Positions 36,081 through 47,569 of a DNA stretch of 64,000 nucleotides are shown piece after piece. The translations under genes were made by a program, and so were the position numbers. Source of the stretch: Siphonodentalium dalli (Eukaryota; Mollusca; Scaphopoda; Gadilida; Siphonodentaliidae); contig CP136061.1 of the NCBI GenBank assembly GCA_032622095.1, positions 174,557,692-174,621,691 of the forward strand, in the 5' to 3' direction. A model generated the notes under the pieces. That model searched no databases. It was not told the DNA's origin and was given only the letters and a program-made list of their open reading frames with translations. How positions within the stretch are numbered: the stretch's first letter is position 1; every line of letters starts with the position of its first letter.

Positions 36081-36505
36081 TTAAAATCTGTCAACATAGC
36101 TTTTTCTTCCACAAGAATAAAATGTTAGTGATCATGCAAATTGTTTACATTATTGTGAAAGGTGCACAGTCTTATTCAATTTATAAGGTCGTGAGGGCAA
36201 ACATTTTGAATTACTTAAAATTGGGCTATTTATTGAGCATTCATATGTCCCGACCCCGTGGCTGGTTCAGGGCATATAAGTCGAGAGCTCCATGCAAAAT
36301 TTTGTCAGTTAGTCCATTCGTACATATCACCTTGTGACTTGGGTGTTGATAGGTTTATATGGTGCAATTCTTCATGATAATCATACCAAATATATGTAAG
36401 ATACTTGCGGCCACATCATGAGATTGAGATTTGTTGCCAATTAATTTTCCTCGAATCATTAAAATACTGTTCAGCCTTGATTAAACATTGCAAATATTTT
36501 TACAG

Positions 36506-36615
36506 AAGAACTAGTGAGAATTCTTTGGAATGTGTATCATTTCTATAAACAATTTGCTGATGCTGTTGATGACGAGATATCTACTCAGAGAATACCGATA
36601 GAAAAAGAACTTAAG
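36506..36615 (+). CDS. MDN1: Midasin (MDN1) internal exon, 36 full codons
   Basis: 110 bases, acceptor TTTTTACAG, donor AAG|GTTTGT, phase 1 to 0. Two bases complete the split codon from the previous exon. The translation reads ELVRILWNVYHFYKQF and ends RIPIEKELK. The family has NL...N...YY-QF...RKPIEKELKDF at this place; PIEKELK is the most diagnostic stretch. The next exon begins with GLVKI, the continuation of the same helix. The open frame in this area is too short to stand out without splice-site reading. Confidence 0.85.
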
Positions 36616-38488
36616 GTTTGTTATAACTAACAAATTCATTTGTATTGATAAAGATGAGTATAAGAAGCTAAACTGCATTTGCATGGCTATCACAGGTTAT
36701 TGTCACAATTATTAACCAAGATTAGATAAATTAAATAAGTCGTTCTTCAACCTACAGCCTACAGGGTTCCTCATCTCCTGGACCATTTTTACACTACTTA
36801 TAAGATTAGATAAATTGGATATAATTTTAGGTATTATAACATACAACACAAGCTCTGAAGAGGTTTTGAACTTTGACTGTCTGAAACAATGCACATATAA
36901 TTTAAGCCTTGACCCATCATGTCGGTATCTAGGTCTGCCATCAGAGCGACATTTATCTGCATCCAGGTCTTCCATCTGAACGGCATTTGTTGGCAGTAAA
37001 AATGTATATTGTTCCTCTGTTTAGCACAATATTTCAGCATTTTTAACAAATCAGAAGACCAATAGTATTAGTATCTACATGGAAAGCTGAGATCATAATA
37101 TAGCTATCTTTCAAATTATGTGTTATATTTGATTGATATTATAAATATTTTCACCATGTCAACCTTTTCAAGATAGCTTGTATTTTCTTCGCGTTTTCGG
37201 CTGTTGTCATAGACGCCTTGCCTTGTTGACTGTGTTCTGCAAGGTAGTGAGGGCAAACTCCATGGAGTCCGACAACTTCAAATTGAGAGCTATATTTGAT
37301 TATGTATTATTTCTTAGATAGTGATTTTTTATTTCCAAATAGTGCAATATAAATAAATTTTTCCCAGCCCTAAATCGGTCACAGATAAGCGAAATCTCAG
37401 CGTAACGTTTGCGTATTTTCCCTGTTCATTTGTATCAAGTCACATGACGATAAAAAATATTAATAATTTAATTTTTTTATATCAACTAAAAATATAAGTA
37501 AGTTCAATCAATTATGTCAAATATTTATGATATATTATTTTAAAATTTATTGAATAGCATGCGAGGAACTTATTACAAGCTTCCGAGGAACCAGCGCGTT
37601 TACCAATTTCTGAACACATGCTTCCATCGAAGCTGGGCGCGAATTTCAATCTTATAATTATCAATAATTTTTCAAGAGATATTTATCATTTTAATCGAAC
37701 AAAATTGCACTATCAGTATGTCCTTTGTTACAAGTTGAACATATACCAAACAATATTTTGATTACCGGTAGTTTAACTGTGTACACATATTGTGTTATGA
37801 CCCTAAATGTGATCGAAATTGCATCATCAAATCAAGGTAACGCCTGTGTCTCAATGTGATTTATTTTAGTATATTTCATCATCCTTATTCAATGTCTTGC
37901 TAACTATTATTTAATTTGGCATCTCATATATTCAAGAAGAGAAAGGCAAAAAAACATGGCTGCCAGTGGTCATCTTGGATTTCAATCCATTAGCACGGGC
38001 TACAGGCCATACTTCCTTCATATGGCACTATAGTTCTGCCAGATTTCCCAATAGCAATGTATAGTGAATAGTTTAGCCATGTTATACTCCATTTGATTGT
38101 ACTTGTTCGGGGCAGTTTCATGTCCATGGGCGATATGTTATGTGCTCTGATCAGAATTTAGCTTTGAATATGGAATATGATTAACTTGTAGGCTGACTGA
38201 GTTTCTGATAGAGCTCAATACTTACATGTACCATTTTAATGAACGATGAGATCAGATTACCTCATAATAAGTAGTCACAAATCATTTGAGCATTTGTTGA
38301 TAAGGAACTGGGTCCGAGAAAATAATTTCCGGGTTCCGTGTTCTGAATTGCAGTTTTTCACATGGCCTAAAAGCTCATTTCTCATTGGATTAGAGAGAGG
38401 ATAATAATTTTACTGGTGTAATTTGCAATAAAAGGTTTTCGCACCAAAATGAGATTTTTATCGGGTTTACGACTTCTTTGAATCGACA
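36616..38488 (+). other. MDN1 intron with minor repeat
   Basis: 37950-38035 is a single unit of the 27961-29345 repeat family. 36710-36795 and 36790-36845 share AGATTAGATAAATT. Nothing else was recognised. Confidence 0.5.
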
Positions 38489-38628
38489 ATGTGTAGTTCC
38501 CAGAAACGTAAACATGGATGACCCCAATTCCTGGAATCGGGCTAAAAATAGAATAAATGACTGCGTAACGGTATATAATATCTAGACCTGTCAGTTTATT
38601 TCTAAAGCACTCGATTGTGCATGCATTA
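38489..38628. mobile_element. P-element fragment
   Basis: Matches 59921-60025 of P copy 2 (CCCCAATTCCTGGAATCGGG, then CACTCGATTGTGCATGCA). R copy 2 begins exactly after its TTA, and the P copy shows the uninterrupted sequence, giving an empty-site reference for R. Confidence 0.6.
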
Positions 38629-40300
38629 GGGATCGTATCGAAATGCAAAAACCGATACCGACCGATACCCGATGTACATCGGTTAAATCATCGGTCGACC
38701 GATGAAAAATGACCGATGGTTCGACCGATGGCGTACATCATTTGACCGATGGCGTACATCATTTGACCGATGGCGATGTTCAAAATAACCGATGGTCGAC
38801 CAATGGACTTACAACGTCATAACGTCATGTTTGTAAGCCAGTGCTATGACTATCACTCTTAGCATCCAGATAAACGTACAGGTAATAATCCATCACCAGC
38901 TACCATCATTCGCATGCATGTGTCCACGAACGGAACGGAGCAACTTGACGGGAGATAACTCACCCCGACTGTGATTTTGTGTTTTGGACGACTTGTCTCA
39001 TTTGGATGGTCATATAATAATTCCTTTTGGGTTATTTTATTCATATTTATAAAAAAAAATCATATTGAATTGACTTTCATTATCACTTCAATTAATCCTT
39101 GTGCGCGGGAATACAAGGACAAGGACGAGATGGCGCACGTACATGGCAAAATGTTTTGTAAACAATCATAACTGTCCGCTAAATACAGTGTTCTTATGAC
39201 AAAACATTGTATGAACACAATTAATTGTCCTCTAAATTAGTCTTAAAGTGATTTGAAACACTCCGACAGGGTGATAAAATAGAAATGGAGAATAATCTAG
39301 CTCAAAGTAGTAATTTTTACAAATGTATCCAAATTGACAACAAAAGCCATCATTCTTATCGATTAATTAAATACAGTGACGCTCGATAGTGAAATCAATT
39401 TATCTCAGATAGAATTAAACTGTTGTGTCTCGAACTGGCATGTACACCGGGGATAGATTTCTGGTTTGTATCGTCTTTTTTTCGAGTTTAAAACAAGTAT
39501 TTTATAGTAGAAATATACGAAGGTTAGTATTTTTAATTAAAGGAAATTTAAATTCGTACATAACATCGGCTTTGTGGTCATTATGACGAATCACATTTAT
39601 ATTTAACCCCACTTTTTCAACGATCTAATGATTTTATTGGAACTTTGTTGTCAAACATAAAAATACCGATGCATCGTTCCCGCGCGCATGCCATCACGTC
39701 GATTATTTAGTGAGATTTTATTCTCTGCTTTAATTGGTTGGCTGTGGGAGGAGCTTACTGATATTTTGTTCTAATGTGGTATACTTTGACACCATAACCG
39801 AGAATTAGTAAATTAAATTATTCCCATGTTTTATTCGAGTGGCTATTATATGGACAAATGAGCATATTAAATAAAACTGTAATATTCTCAATCCATATGT
39901 GGCAAATCCATTGCCCAGTGAAAATTAACTACGAGCGTCCGAAACTGGAAATGTGCGACATTTTACGATTTCCTCTATAATTCCACGGTATGCCAGCAAT
40001 TTATCTGATCTTCGATTTTGAAGACCCCCCGATGCCTACCGAAAGATATTCGGCATTACTCGGTTTGACGTCTGGGTGTATTCTGCAGTCTGCACATACT
40101 CCGAACAGATTATCAATTTGTAACATACCCGAGCTACGGGACATAACTCTAATCCATACATGCCAAGTTTCATGAATACATTTCGGCGTATTGAAGGGAC
40201 AAACACCACAGTCAAGTCGAAACGTGAAATATGTACCTATTTAAGCACTGTATCAGTAAGTAATGATTGATAGTGTAGTGAACCCGAACATAGCGAGTTG
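38629..40300 (+). mobile_element. R element copy 2, left end certain, right end undefined
   Basis: TTA (38626-38628), then GGGATCGTATCGAAATGC and AAAAACCGATACCG. Subterminal words are ACCGATGG and CGACCGATG to about 38800. 39430-39600 matches 14855-15010 of R1. The inverted right terminus was not found. The end given is only where the 161-bp tandem region begins. Confidence 0.5.
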
Positions 40301-40468
40301 GAATTGATGTTTTCAATAGTAGAATTCGGTACGATTAAAAAAATTAGTTGGGCGGGCGGGCGGGCAGCGTGTTTTGCTTATAACTCAACCGTTTATTTGG
40401 TGTGTGAGTACATATCCATGCACGTAAGCTGCAGACAAAAAATCGGCTTCGTCCGCACATTTATTACA

Positions 40469-41130
40469 GAGTTATGGCCCTTTGCCATTTTTCACTGATT
40501 TTAGGCTCGTTAGCACAACAACTTCAACAAACGTTATCTGATTCGATTGAAATTTGGGATATAGGTGTCTCCCAAGAATATCTCGGACGAGTTCGAAAAC
40601 CGGCCTGGTCCGATAAAATTTGATAGAGTTATGGCCCTTAATTAGTCATTTTTCACGAATTTTCAGCTCGTTAGCGCGATAACTTCAACAAACGTTATCC
40701 GATTCGATTGAAATTTGGGATATAGGTGTCTCCCAAGAATATCTCGGACGAGTTCGAAAACCGGCCTGGTCCGATAAAATTTGATAGAGTTATGGCCCTT
40801 AATTAGTCATTTTTCACGAATTTTCAGCTCGTTAGCGCGATAACTTCAACAAACGTTATCTTATTCGATTGAAATTTGGGATATAGGTGCCTCCCAAGAA
40901 TATCTCGGACGAGTTCGAAAACCGGCCTGGTCCGATAAAATTTGATAGAGTTATGGCCCTTAATTAGTCATTTTTCACGAATTTTCAGCTCGTTAGCGCG
41001 ATAACTTCAACAAACGTTATCTTATTCGATTGAAATTTGGTATATAGGTGTCTCCCAAGAAAATTTGATAGAGTTATGGCCCTTAGTTTGTGAATTCTTC
41101 GCGATTTTGAGGCCGTTAGCGCGATAACTT
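40469..41130 (+). repeat. 161-bp tandem repeat, about 4.5 units
   Basis: Units start at GAGTTATGGCCC at 40469, 40626, 40787, 40948 and 41071 (spacings 157, 161, 161 and 123). The middle units are almost identical. They contain TTTTCAGCTCGTTAGCGCGA, ATAGGTGTCTCCCAAGAATA and CGAAAACCGGCCTGGTCCG. By composition it is the internal tandem part of a Helentron-like element; no terminal hairpin was found here. Confidence 0.8.
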
Positions 41131-42867
41131 AAACAAATATTAACCGATTTTACCTATTAATTAGTCTACCGATACTGATGCACACCAATTGGCAGTAGTC
41201 ACCGGCGGTAAGTTTTAAAAGTCTTTTTCTTAACGTCTAAGGGAAGCGGTGCACTCAGACTGGTGCCCTGTTTCCCGGAAAGCCGATTAATTTAGCACAA
41301 TTCTAATCATCCATATCCGGTCTATTGCAAATCCACATAAACAAACCATGTTGATGCTTTATTCAATGGGTCTATAAGGGAGCGTCTCAAAAGTCTTTGC
41401 GGAATCCGCAAATATTTTCCGAAACGTCGAGATTTCCGCAACGCTATCGTCTGAATTTTTCCGCAAATGTTCCGAAAAACGACATGAGTTTTCCGCAAAA
41501 TTACCGAAACGTTACATAAAGATTTCCGCAAACGCCATGAGTTTTCCGCAAAAATTACCGAAACGTTAAATTGAGTTTTCCGCAAAAATTACCGAAACGT
41601 TAAATAAAGAATTCCGCAAACATTCCGCAAAGTCCGTAACGTCGACATTGCGAAAAGTAACTTTCCGAAAACGTTGAAAATTCATGATTGGGGACTGGAC
41701 TCCTCGTCGGAAGTAAATTTCGCCGGAATGGACATTTCGCCGAAAGTAATTTTCGACGGAGTGACAGTTCGCCGGAATATTATAATCCCGTAATTAGTCA
41801 ATAGTGAAGACTGGTTGACACAGGTATTATAATCCTGCGAACTGCTAATTAGTCATTAGTGAAGACTGTTTGACATAGGTACTATGAAAACAAACTTCGG
41901 GCTTCCTTCCTGGCACGTGTGATTATTACCATCATTTGTGTTTTACCGACAATACTGTTACCTGAGGTGTGTTCATATTACAATTCACCCGAAGCCATTC
42001 TTCCTTCCTAGCACGTGTGATTATTACCATCATTTGTGTTTTACCGACAATATACTGTTACCTGAGGTGTGTTCATATTACATATTACAATTCACCCGAA
42101 GCCATTGGTGATCCGAAAAGTAAGTATAGCCTATAGGCCTTCAGATGTTGTTTTAGCGGTGGTGATCCGTATAGTAACTAGGTTGCTTTAGCGACTTTCA
42201 TATGGTATATATATCACTGGCTTTACAACATTTACCATATCCACCCAAGATGGATAGAACTACGAATGTTGAGTTGTGTAGGCTATTGGTTGTCATAAAA
42301 CTGTGTATGCGCACAATAATGCAATAACTTGCGATAAATGTCAGAAATTTTCAATTGTCCCACAATACACCCACATATAAGTAAATTTATTTCGGCGATT
42401 TTTTTTAACAGTCGTCTATTCCGGCGAAAAGTCGTATATCTCGGCGAAATGTCTTAAATTACGGCGAATAGTCCCGACCTTCGGTGAAGTTGTCGTCAGT
42501 TTCCGGCGAACTGTCCCAAATCTCGGCGAAGTGTCCGGAAAATTGTTGCGGCGAAATATACTTCCGCAAATCGTCACGTCGCAATTAAATCTCGAGACAA
42601 GACGCATCACAAACGGGAACCTGACACACAAGGCATTAAAGGGATTGTTAATCAGCACTGTAAATATAATTGCTCGAATCAACAAACAAACGTGCTATAT
42701 TTTAATATGATCATTCAACACACTGTATCCACAGTTTTATTATAAACTCTTCTATCATTACGATAGTTTTATCAGAATAGTTTTACTATTATCGTTTATA
42801 TACCCAATATACTGGGGTGCTTCTCACCTAAATGAGGGATTTCCATAACAAGCAATTAGCTACCACG

Positions 42868-43150
42868 CTGGACAAAACAAGTGTCCACTTAACCGCGGTG
42901 CGGTTTGTGTTTCCACCGCGGCCGAACTGCAACAATATCGCGGCCACACCGGCTAACTACAGTTAATGGTCCGCGGTCTAATTGCCGTTCGGTCGCGATG
43001 TAGGCCTATACTTGCCGTCCGGCCGCGGTATACTTGCCGTTCGACCGCGGTATACTTGCCGTTCGACCGCGGTATACTTGCCGTTCGACCGCGGTATACT
43101 TACCGTTCGACCGCGGTATACTTGCCTTTCGGTCACAGTGTACTTGCCGT
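42868..43150 (+). repeat. CCGCGGTATACTTGCCGTTCGA minisatellite in F1
   Basis: Leader hairpin TGGACAAAACAAGTGTCCA, then after 43010 about six units of 22 bases with TATACTTGCCGTTCGACCGC. F1 has more and more uniform units than F2, pointing to recent expansion. Confidence 0.8.
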
Positions 43151-43878
43151 TTTTAGAATGTGTTGAAAAACACAAAGAGGGCACTATAAATGTGGTTTGA
43201 TTGAGCCCATTGTTTAGCCAGACGATCTATTCAGTGTGTTAAATTGGCGATCTGCTACGTCAGGCTACGTCAGGCGACAAGGTGTGATAATCTTATAAGT
43301 ATATAGTCGACGTCCTACCGGTATACTAAATTAAATTACACTAATTTAAACTATAATTATTTGGTTTGAAATTACATTGACTACATCCGTCCATGTGGGT
43401 CTCCTTTTGGAATTTACTGCCAGCTAGAATTTTCTTCACAATAAAAAATAAAGAGCGTTTGTGCGTGGTAAGGTATGTTTCGCCCGCGAACATTTTATGA
43501 ACCAAAGGGGCTTGTTACATGAGCCGGGACAACTCGGCTAGCCGAGTCAACTCGGTCTGCCAGGACAACTCGGTCGCGCTGTTAAATGAGTCGAGACAAC
43601 TCGGTCAACCCATCGACGTATATTTTTAATATAGATCGATGGTCAACCGGGACAACTCGGTTGACGTGCACAAAACTAGCTGTCAATCACCGAGTCACGG
43701 CGTAATGTGGGTGGTCATTAGACGTCACTCACATGACGCGAACATTCTATTGGCTGACGTCATGAAAGTAACAACGAATCGTGTAACGTTCCATATCTAG
43801 CCGGGATGACTCGCTGTTAGCATAGACTAAAAATCCTTCCTTCATCTATGCTGTTACATGGACCAAGTTGTCCCGGCT

Positions 43879-44412
43879 ATTCAATTCAATTAAGTTTATT
43901 CTGGTCGTCAATTATAGACATTACAGAAGAGTTGTATACATAAATACAATATATATGATTTCGGGAGTTAAATAGAGCGGCTAATTATAAGTGTTTGGTC
44001 TCTGATAGAAGTCGGGTTTCAGATATTTTATTCTTAGTTTGCCAAGTTCCCTACAATTCAGTACCATGTGGTATTCATCGCCGATTTCGAGATTACAGAG
44101 AGTGCAGATTCTGTCCGAATAATCCGTAGGCCTATTCGTCCAAGCGCCGAGTTCTTTTTGGCAGTTTGTGGTTTCTAGTGCGGAAAGCTAAATTATTGTG
44201 AACTGCTCTATTATCATCAGGGGATATAGGTAATTCTCTCGTTCAAATTTGACTTTATAATCCTGCAAAATGCGAATCTGCTTGTACAGCGTAAACCGGA
44301 ACCCGGCACCCAGCGCGCGGTGTATTATGGGAATTGGTGAAATCGAGCATTGTTGACCACCATTCTTGAATGTGTGTTCAAATCTTTTCAATAGTTACTA
44401 TAAAGACAAAGT
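43879..44412 (-). pseudogene. LINE 3' fragment with zinc-knuckle tail (in F1)
   Basis: On the minus strand: PTDYSDRICTLCNLEIGDEY, HMVLNC, KLRIKYLKPDFYQRPNTYN, then a stop, about 100 bases of 3' UTR and an AATTGAATTGAAT tail ending at 43879. This is the usual end of a CR1/L2-type non-LTR element. An upstream FRTRNHKLP stretch is in another frame, so the coding part is frameshifted. The region 44145-44412 is missing in F2. Confidence 0.6.
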
Positions 44413-46618
44413 CGCGGGGCATCGTGCCAGTGGACTTTTGATTAAACTTGAATGAGAATATCGCCGAGAAAGTGACATACAATCATGTTCACTCAAACAA
44501 CGGTATACGATGTGGCAAATCATGTTCATTGCTACACAGTCCTCGTGCTGACGTAATTCGCTGCACCTGGCATTTGAGAGATACAGATGCGCGCAAAAAT
44601 AACGGCGATTAACAAGTTCCGGGGGGGGCCCAATCAGGGGTTTTATTCACTTTTTTTGTGGCAATGTTCGTAAGATTACTACTGTAAATGGGCATATAAT
44701 AGGTTTACCTCTTAATGATATAAATATATGAATAATATGATATAGGTCATCAACTGACCACATTGGTAATATTTATTGTCTTGTCAAAGTTACCCAAGTG
44801 TGTCAGTGTATGACCTGCTTATACTGAGATTTGTACTGAATTTCTACCCATGCCGTTTCTGACGGAATTATTAATTGAAGGTCACATTAATTTTCGCAGT
44901 TGAATTCACACAACATGTCGGATTAATTTGAATGGACATGTCTTCCAATGCAAATCGCCTGAGTAAACGTTACAGTTGCAAATATAGTTGGGTGTGACTT
45001 AATAATGCAGTATTGGGAACAATACGTATTTATCTGGCTGAAGATACATTTATAGAATGTTGGTCTATTTTTCAATTTAAAAAAAATCAAGTGTAGCCGT
45101 ATTAAAGAAAACAACATTCATTTACAGCTACTTATAACTAGTAGCCCATATAGGCCTATGCACGTGTACACTTGTCAGTTAAATATGACTGCTTCGCGTA
45201 TAACCTTTGCACTGGAGATTTGTATCGAAATTTCCTGTGCTCTTTTAATTTTTACTATCCATCAGGATTCATGAAAAAACTACGGAACGCTCTTTATTAA
45301 ATTGTTAGGAGTAAAGCCAAATTAAAGCCGGGACCTAATGTATCTAAAATGTAATATGCAAATAAGTGTTTCGGAAGATAAAAAAAATATGTCATTCTAT
45401 GGCGATAACTAGATTCGAAAATTGGCAGTATTATATACTATTACGACTGTATTAGGTTCCCCTACTTGCGAAAAGTTGGGGGGGGGGTCCACAAGGCAAC
45501 ATATATCATATATTTAAGTGAAATATAAAGGATGCATGCAGTCACACCTCATCGCATATTCTGGTCGTTAGCTAACGAAAACGGAATCCACAAAAGACAT
45601 GCACTTTGCATGGGCAGAGCTCGATTTAACCAATCAGTGGTAACTCCATTCAGACTGAGATAGAGGCCGCGGGTGGGAACAATACCTGAAATACTATGAT
45701 TGACGTCGGTGTTTGTTTGTTGTCTAACCAATCGCAATGCGACTATTAATGAAAGAAGTCAGTAGGCCTACACGCATTGCACGGACTTCAATGGGGAGGA
45801 CAGTGTTGACATTGCAAACAGTGTCAAACTGACATCATTGCTATAATTAACTAGGTCAGCCGTGAACTTTTCCAGTGTCATGGAACTTGTTATACATGTA
45901 GCGATAATTGCGCACTCTCGTGTCAAATATATATGAGTACATGTCAGGAGGTTTATATAGGGTACCGGTACTCACTCCCTGCATGCCATATATATACATG
46001 ATTCGTGCTTGTGAATTAAAACACGTTTTGACTATATAGCTGTGGCAATGAATGCTTGATGAAGCCATACCAAGATTCGTCATGGAAAAGTGTTTTAATT
46101 GCTGTATTGTTTTTATTAAGTTAATAAACACTGTAAACCTAATAAATAAACGAACCCAATAGCACTAGACCTATATACTCTAGTATGCGGTGATGTTTAC
46201 GATTTTACCGGCCCGACACCCATGAAAATTTTCCGGAACGAGGTCCGCATGCATTCAAATTCCGATAACGTTAGGGTGAATTCCGCAATTATTTCCGAAA
46301 GAGGAAACTAAAATTCCGATAACGTTGGGGTGAATTCCGCAATTATTTCCGCAAATTCCGAAAGAGGAAACTAAAATTCCGATAACGTTGGGTTGAATTC
46401 CGCAATTATTTCCGCAAATTCCGAAAACGTCGGACGTATTCCGAAAAAAATCCGCAAACGTCGTCTTCTTTTCCGCAAACCTTAGCGCTATTTTCCGAAA
46501 GAAGGAACGTAATTACCGAAAAATTTCCGCAAACAGTTTTCCGCAAAGTGTTCATAACGTCATTTGTTTTCGGAAAATACTTTCGGAATTCCGCAAAGAC
46601 TTTTGAGACGCTCCCTAA

Positions 46619-47048
46619 ACTATGCATCATTTTATTTTGTTATATATACCCATAAAGTATTGTTTAGTATGTTTACGTATATTGCCACAAAAAGTGAGTA
46701 AAACCCTTGAATGGGAAATTGTTAATCTCCGTTATTTTTGCGCAAGTCCGTATATCTCAAAACGCCAGGTGCATCAGGCAGAATACACCCAGACGTCGAC
46801 TATGTTGCAATCAACATTATTTGCTACATCGTAACTCTTGTTTGAGTGAACATGATTACATGTCACTTTCTCCTCGATCTTCCCTTTGAAGTTTCATCAA
46901 AGGTCCACTGACATGCTGCCGCGGCTTTGTCTTACGGTAACTATGGCATTGAACGTATTTGAAATATTTAGGTTCATAAAATCTTTCGCGGGCGAAAAAT
47001 ACCTTATCATAGAGGCTGATTTCCCGATAGTAGTTTTGAGATGACGCC
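46619..47048. mobile_element. Chimeric fragment ending in a P terminus
   Basis: Ends TAGTTTTGAGATGACGCC followed by TTA, a P right end with CCCGATAGTAG before it. Its interior instead resembles inner F sequence (for example GAGTGAACATGATTACATG near 46845, against 24370). It directly abuts the right flank of F1. Left terminus not found. Confidence 0.45.
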
Positions 47049-47247
47049 TTAAACCTTTCAACTTTCCGCATTTCCTAATCGCTCCATTGACTGTAACATA
47101 TGAAATTATTCCCTTTCCAAGTTGATCTACAGTGTCATTGACACTTTCATTTGTGATACAGTGATCCATAAGAAACGAAATATGTTGTTTATCTGGCCTT
47201 ATTTAAATATTTGGCTTTACATCTGTTTACATCAAATTTATTTTTAG

Positions 47248-47352
47248 GGACTAGTTAAAATATCCAGATGGACTGATATGAATTATTGGGCACTGAGAGG
47301 CTCTACAGAGAAACTTCATCAACAACTGCATGGATATATCAAAAGTTTCAAG
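47248..47352 (+). CDS. MDN1: Midasin (MDN1) internal exon, 35 codons
   Basis: 105 bases, phase 0 to 0, acceptor TTTTTAG, donor AAG|GTGAGT. The translation reads GLVKISRWTDMNYWALRGST followed by EKLHQQLHGYIKSFK. The family has DFVRI-KW-D--FW-IK-S-EK-HR-L-KF-KKF here, so conserved W, D, W, S and EK-H positions are all present. It continues directly from the PIEKELK helix of the previous exon. The following human segment is poorly conserved, which is a reason why I could not find the next exon in the remaining 16.6 kb. Confidence 0.87.
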
Positions 47353-47427
47353 GTGAGTTCAACTGCAGTGTGTATATTTGTGATGTAGTTATTGGGCTAT
47401 AGTGTAGCAAGCAGGTGTAATACGTCA

Positions 47428-47444
47428 CCCCCCCCCCCCCCCCC
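47428..47444. repeat. Poly-C tract, 17 bases
   Basis: An uninterrupted C run 75 bases after the donor site of the last exon. Length is likely variable or uncertain in the assembly. Confidence 0.9.
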
Positions 47445-47569
47445 ACCCTGGACATTTCACTCATTTGATATTGTTTGGCCCATCCTGAAATGGCCAGATT
47501 TTTTTTTTTTATATTTAAATTATTTTTTTTTTCAAGTTACAAAATATTTTTTTCACACATTTGATAGTT

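Larger units (their letters stand above)
41378..46615 (+). mobile_element. F element copy 1 (PIF/Harbinger-like), complete
   Basis: 5,238 bp. Left end GGGAGCGTCTCAAAAGTC, right end the inverted GACTTTTGAGACGCTCCC; the inverted repeat continues through TTTGCGGAA. Flanked by TAA at 41375-41377 and 46616-46618. Subterminal words TTCCGCAAA and TTACCGAAA. Interior: minisatellite (42868-43150), ACAACTCGG palindromes (43520-43680), LINE tail (43879-44412), promoter-like block (45160-45300). No transposase ORF. The terminus resembles that of P (GGG, then CATCTCAAAA or CGTCTCAAAA). Confidence 0.85.

Noticed and set aside
44188-44391. 67-codon minus-strand frame as part of an active retrotransposon protein
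   Set aside because: It ends in a stop before the zinc-knuckle segment, is out of frame with it, and no RT motif was seen. Only the downstream C-terminal tail is recognisable.
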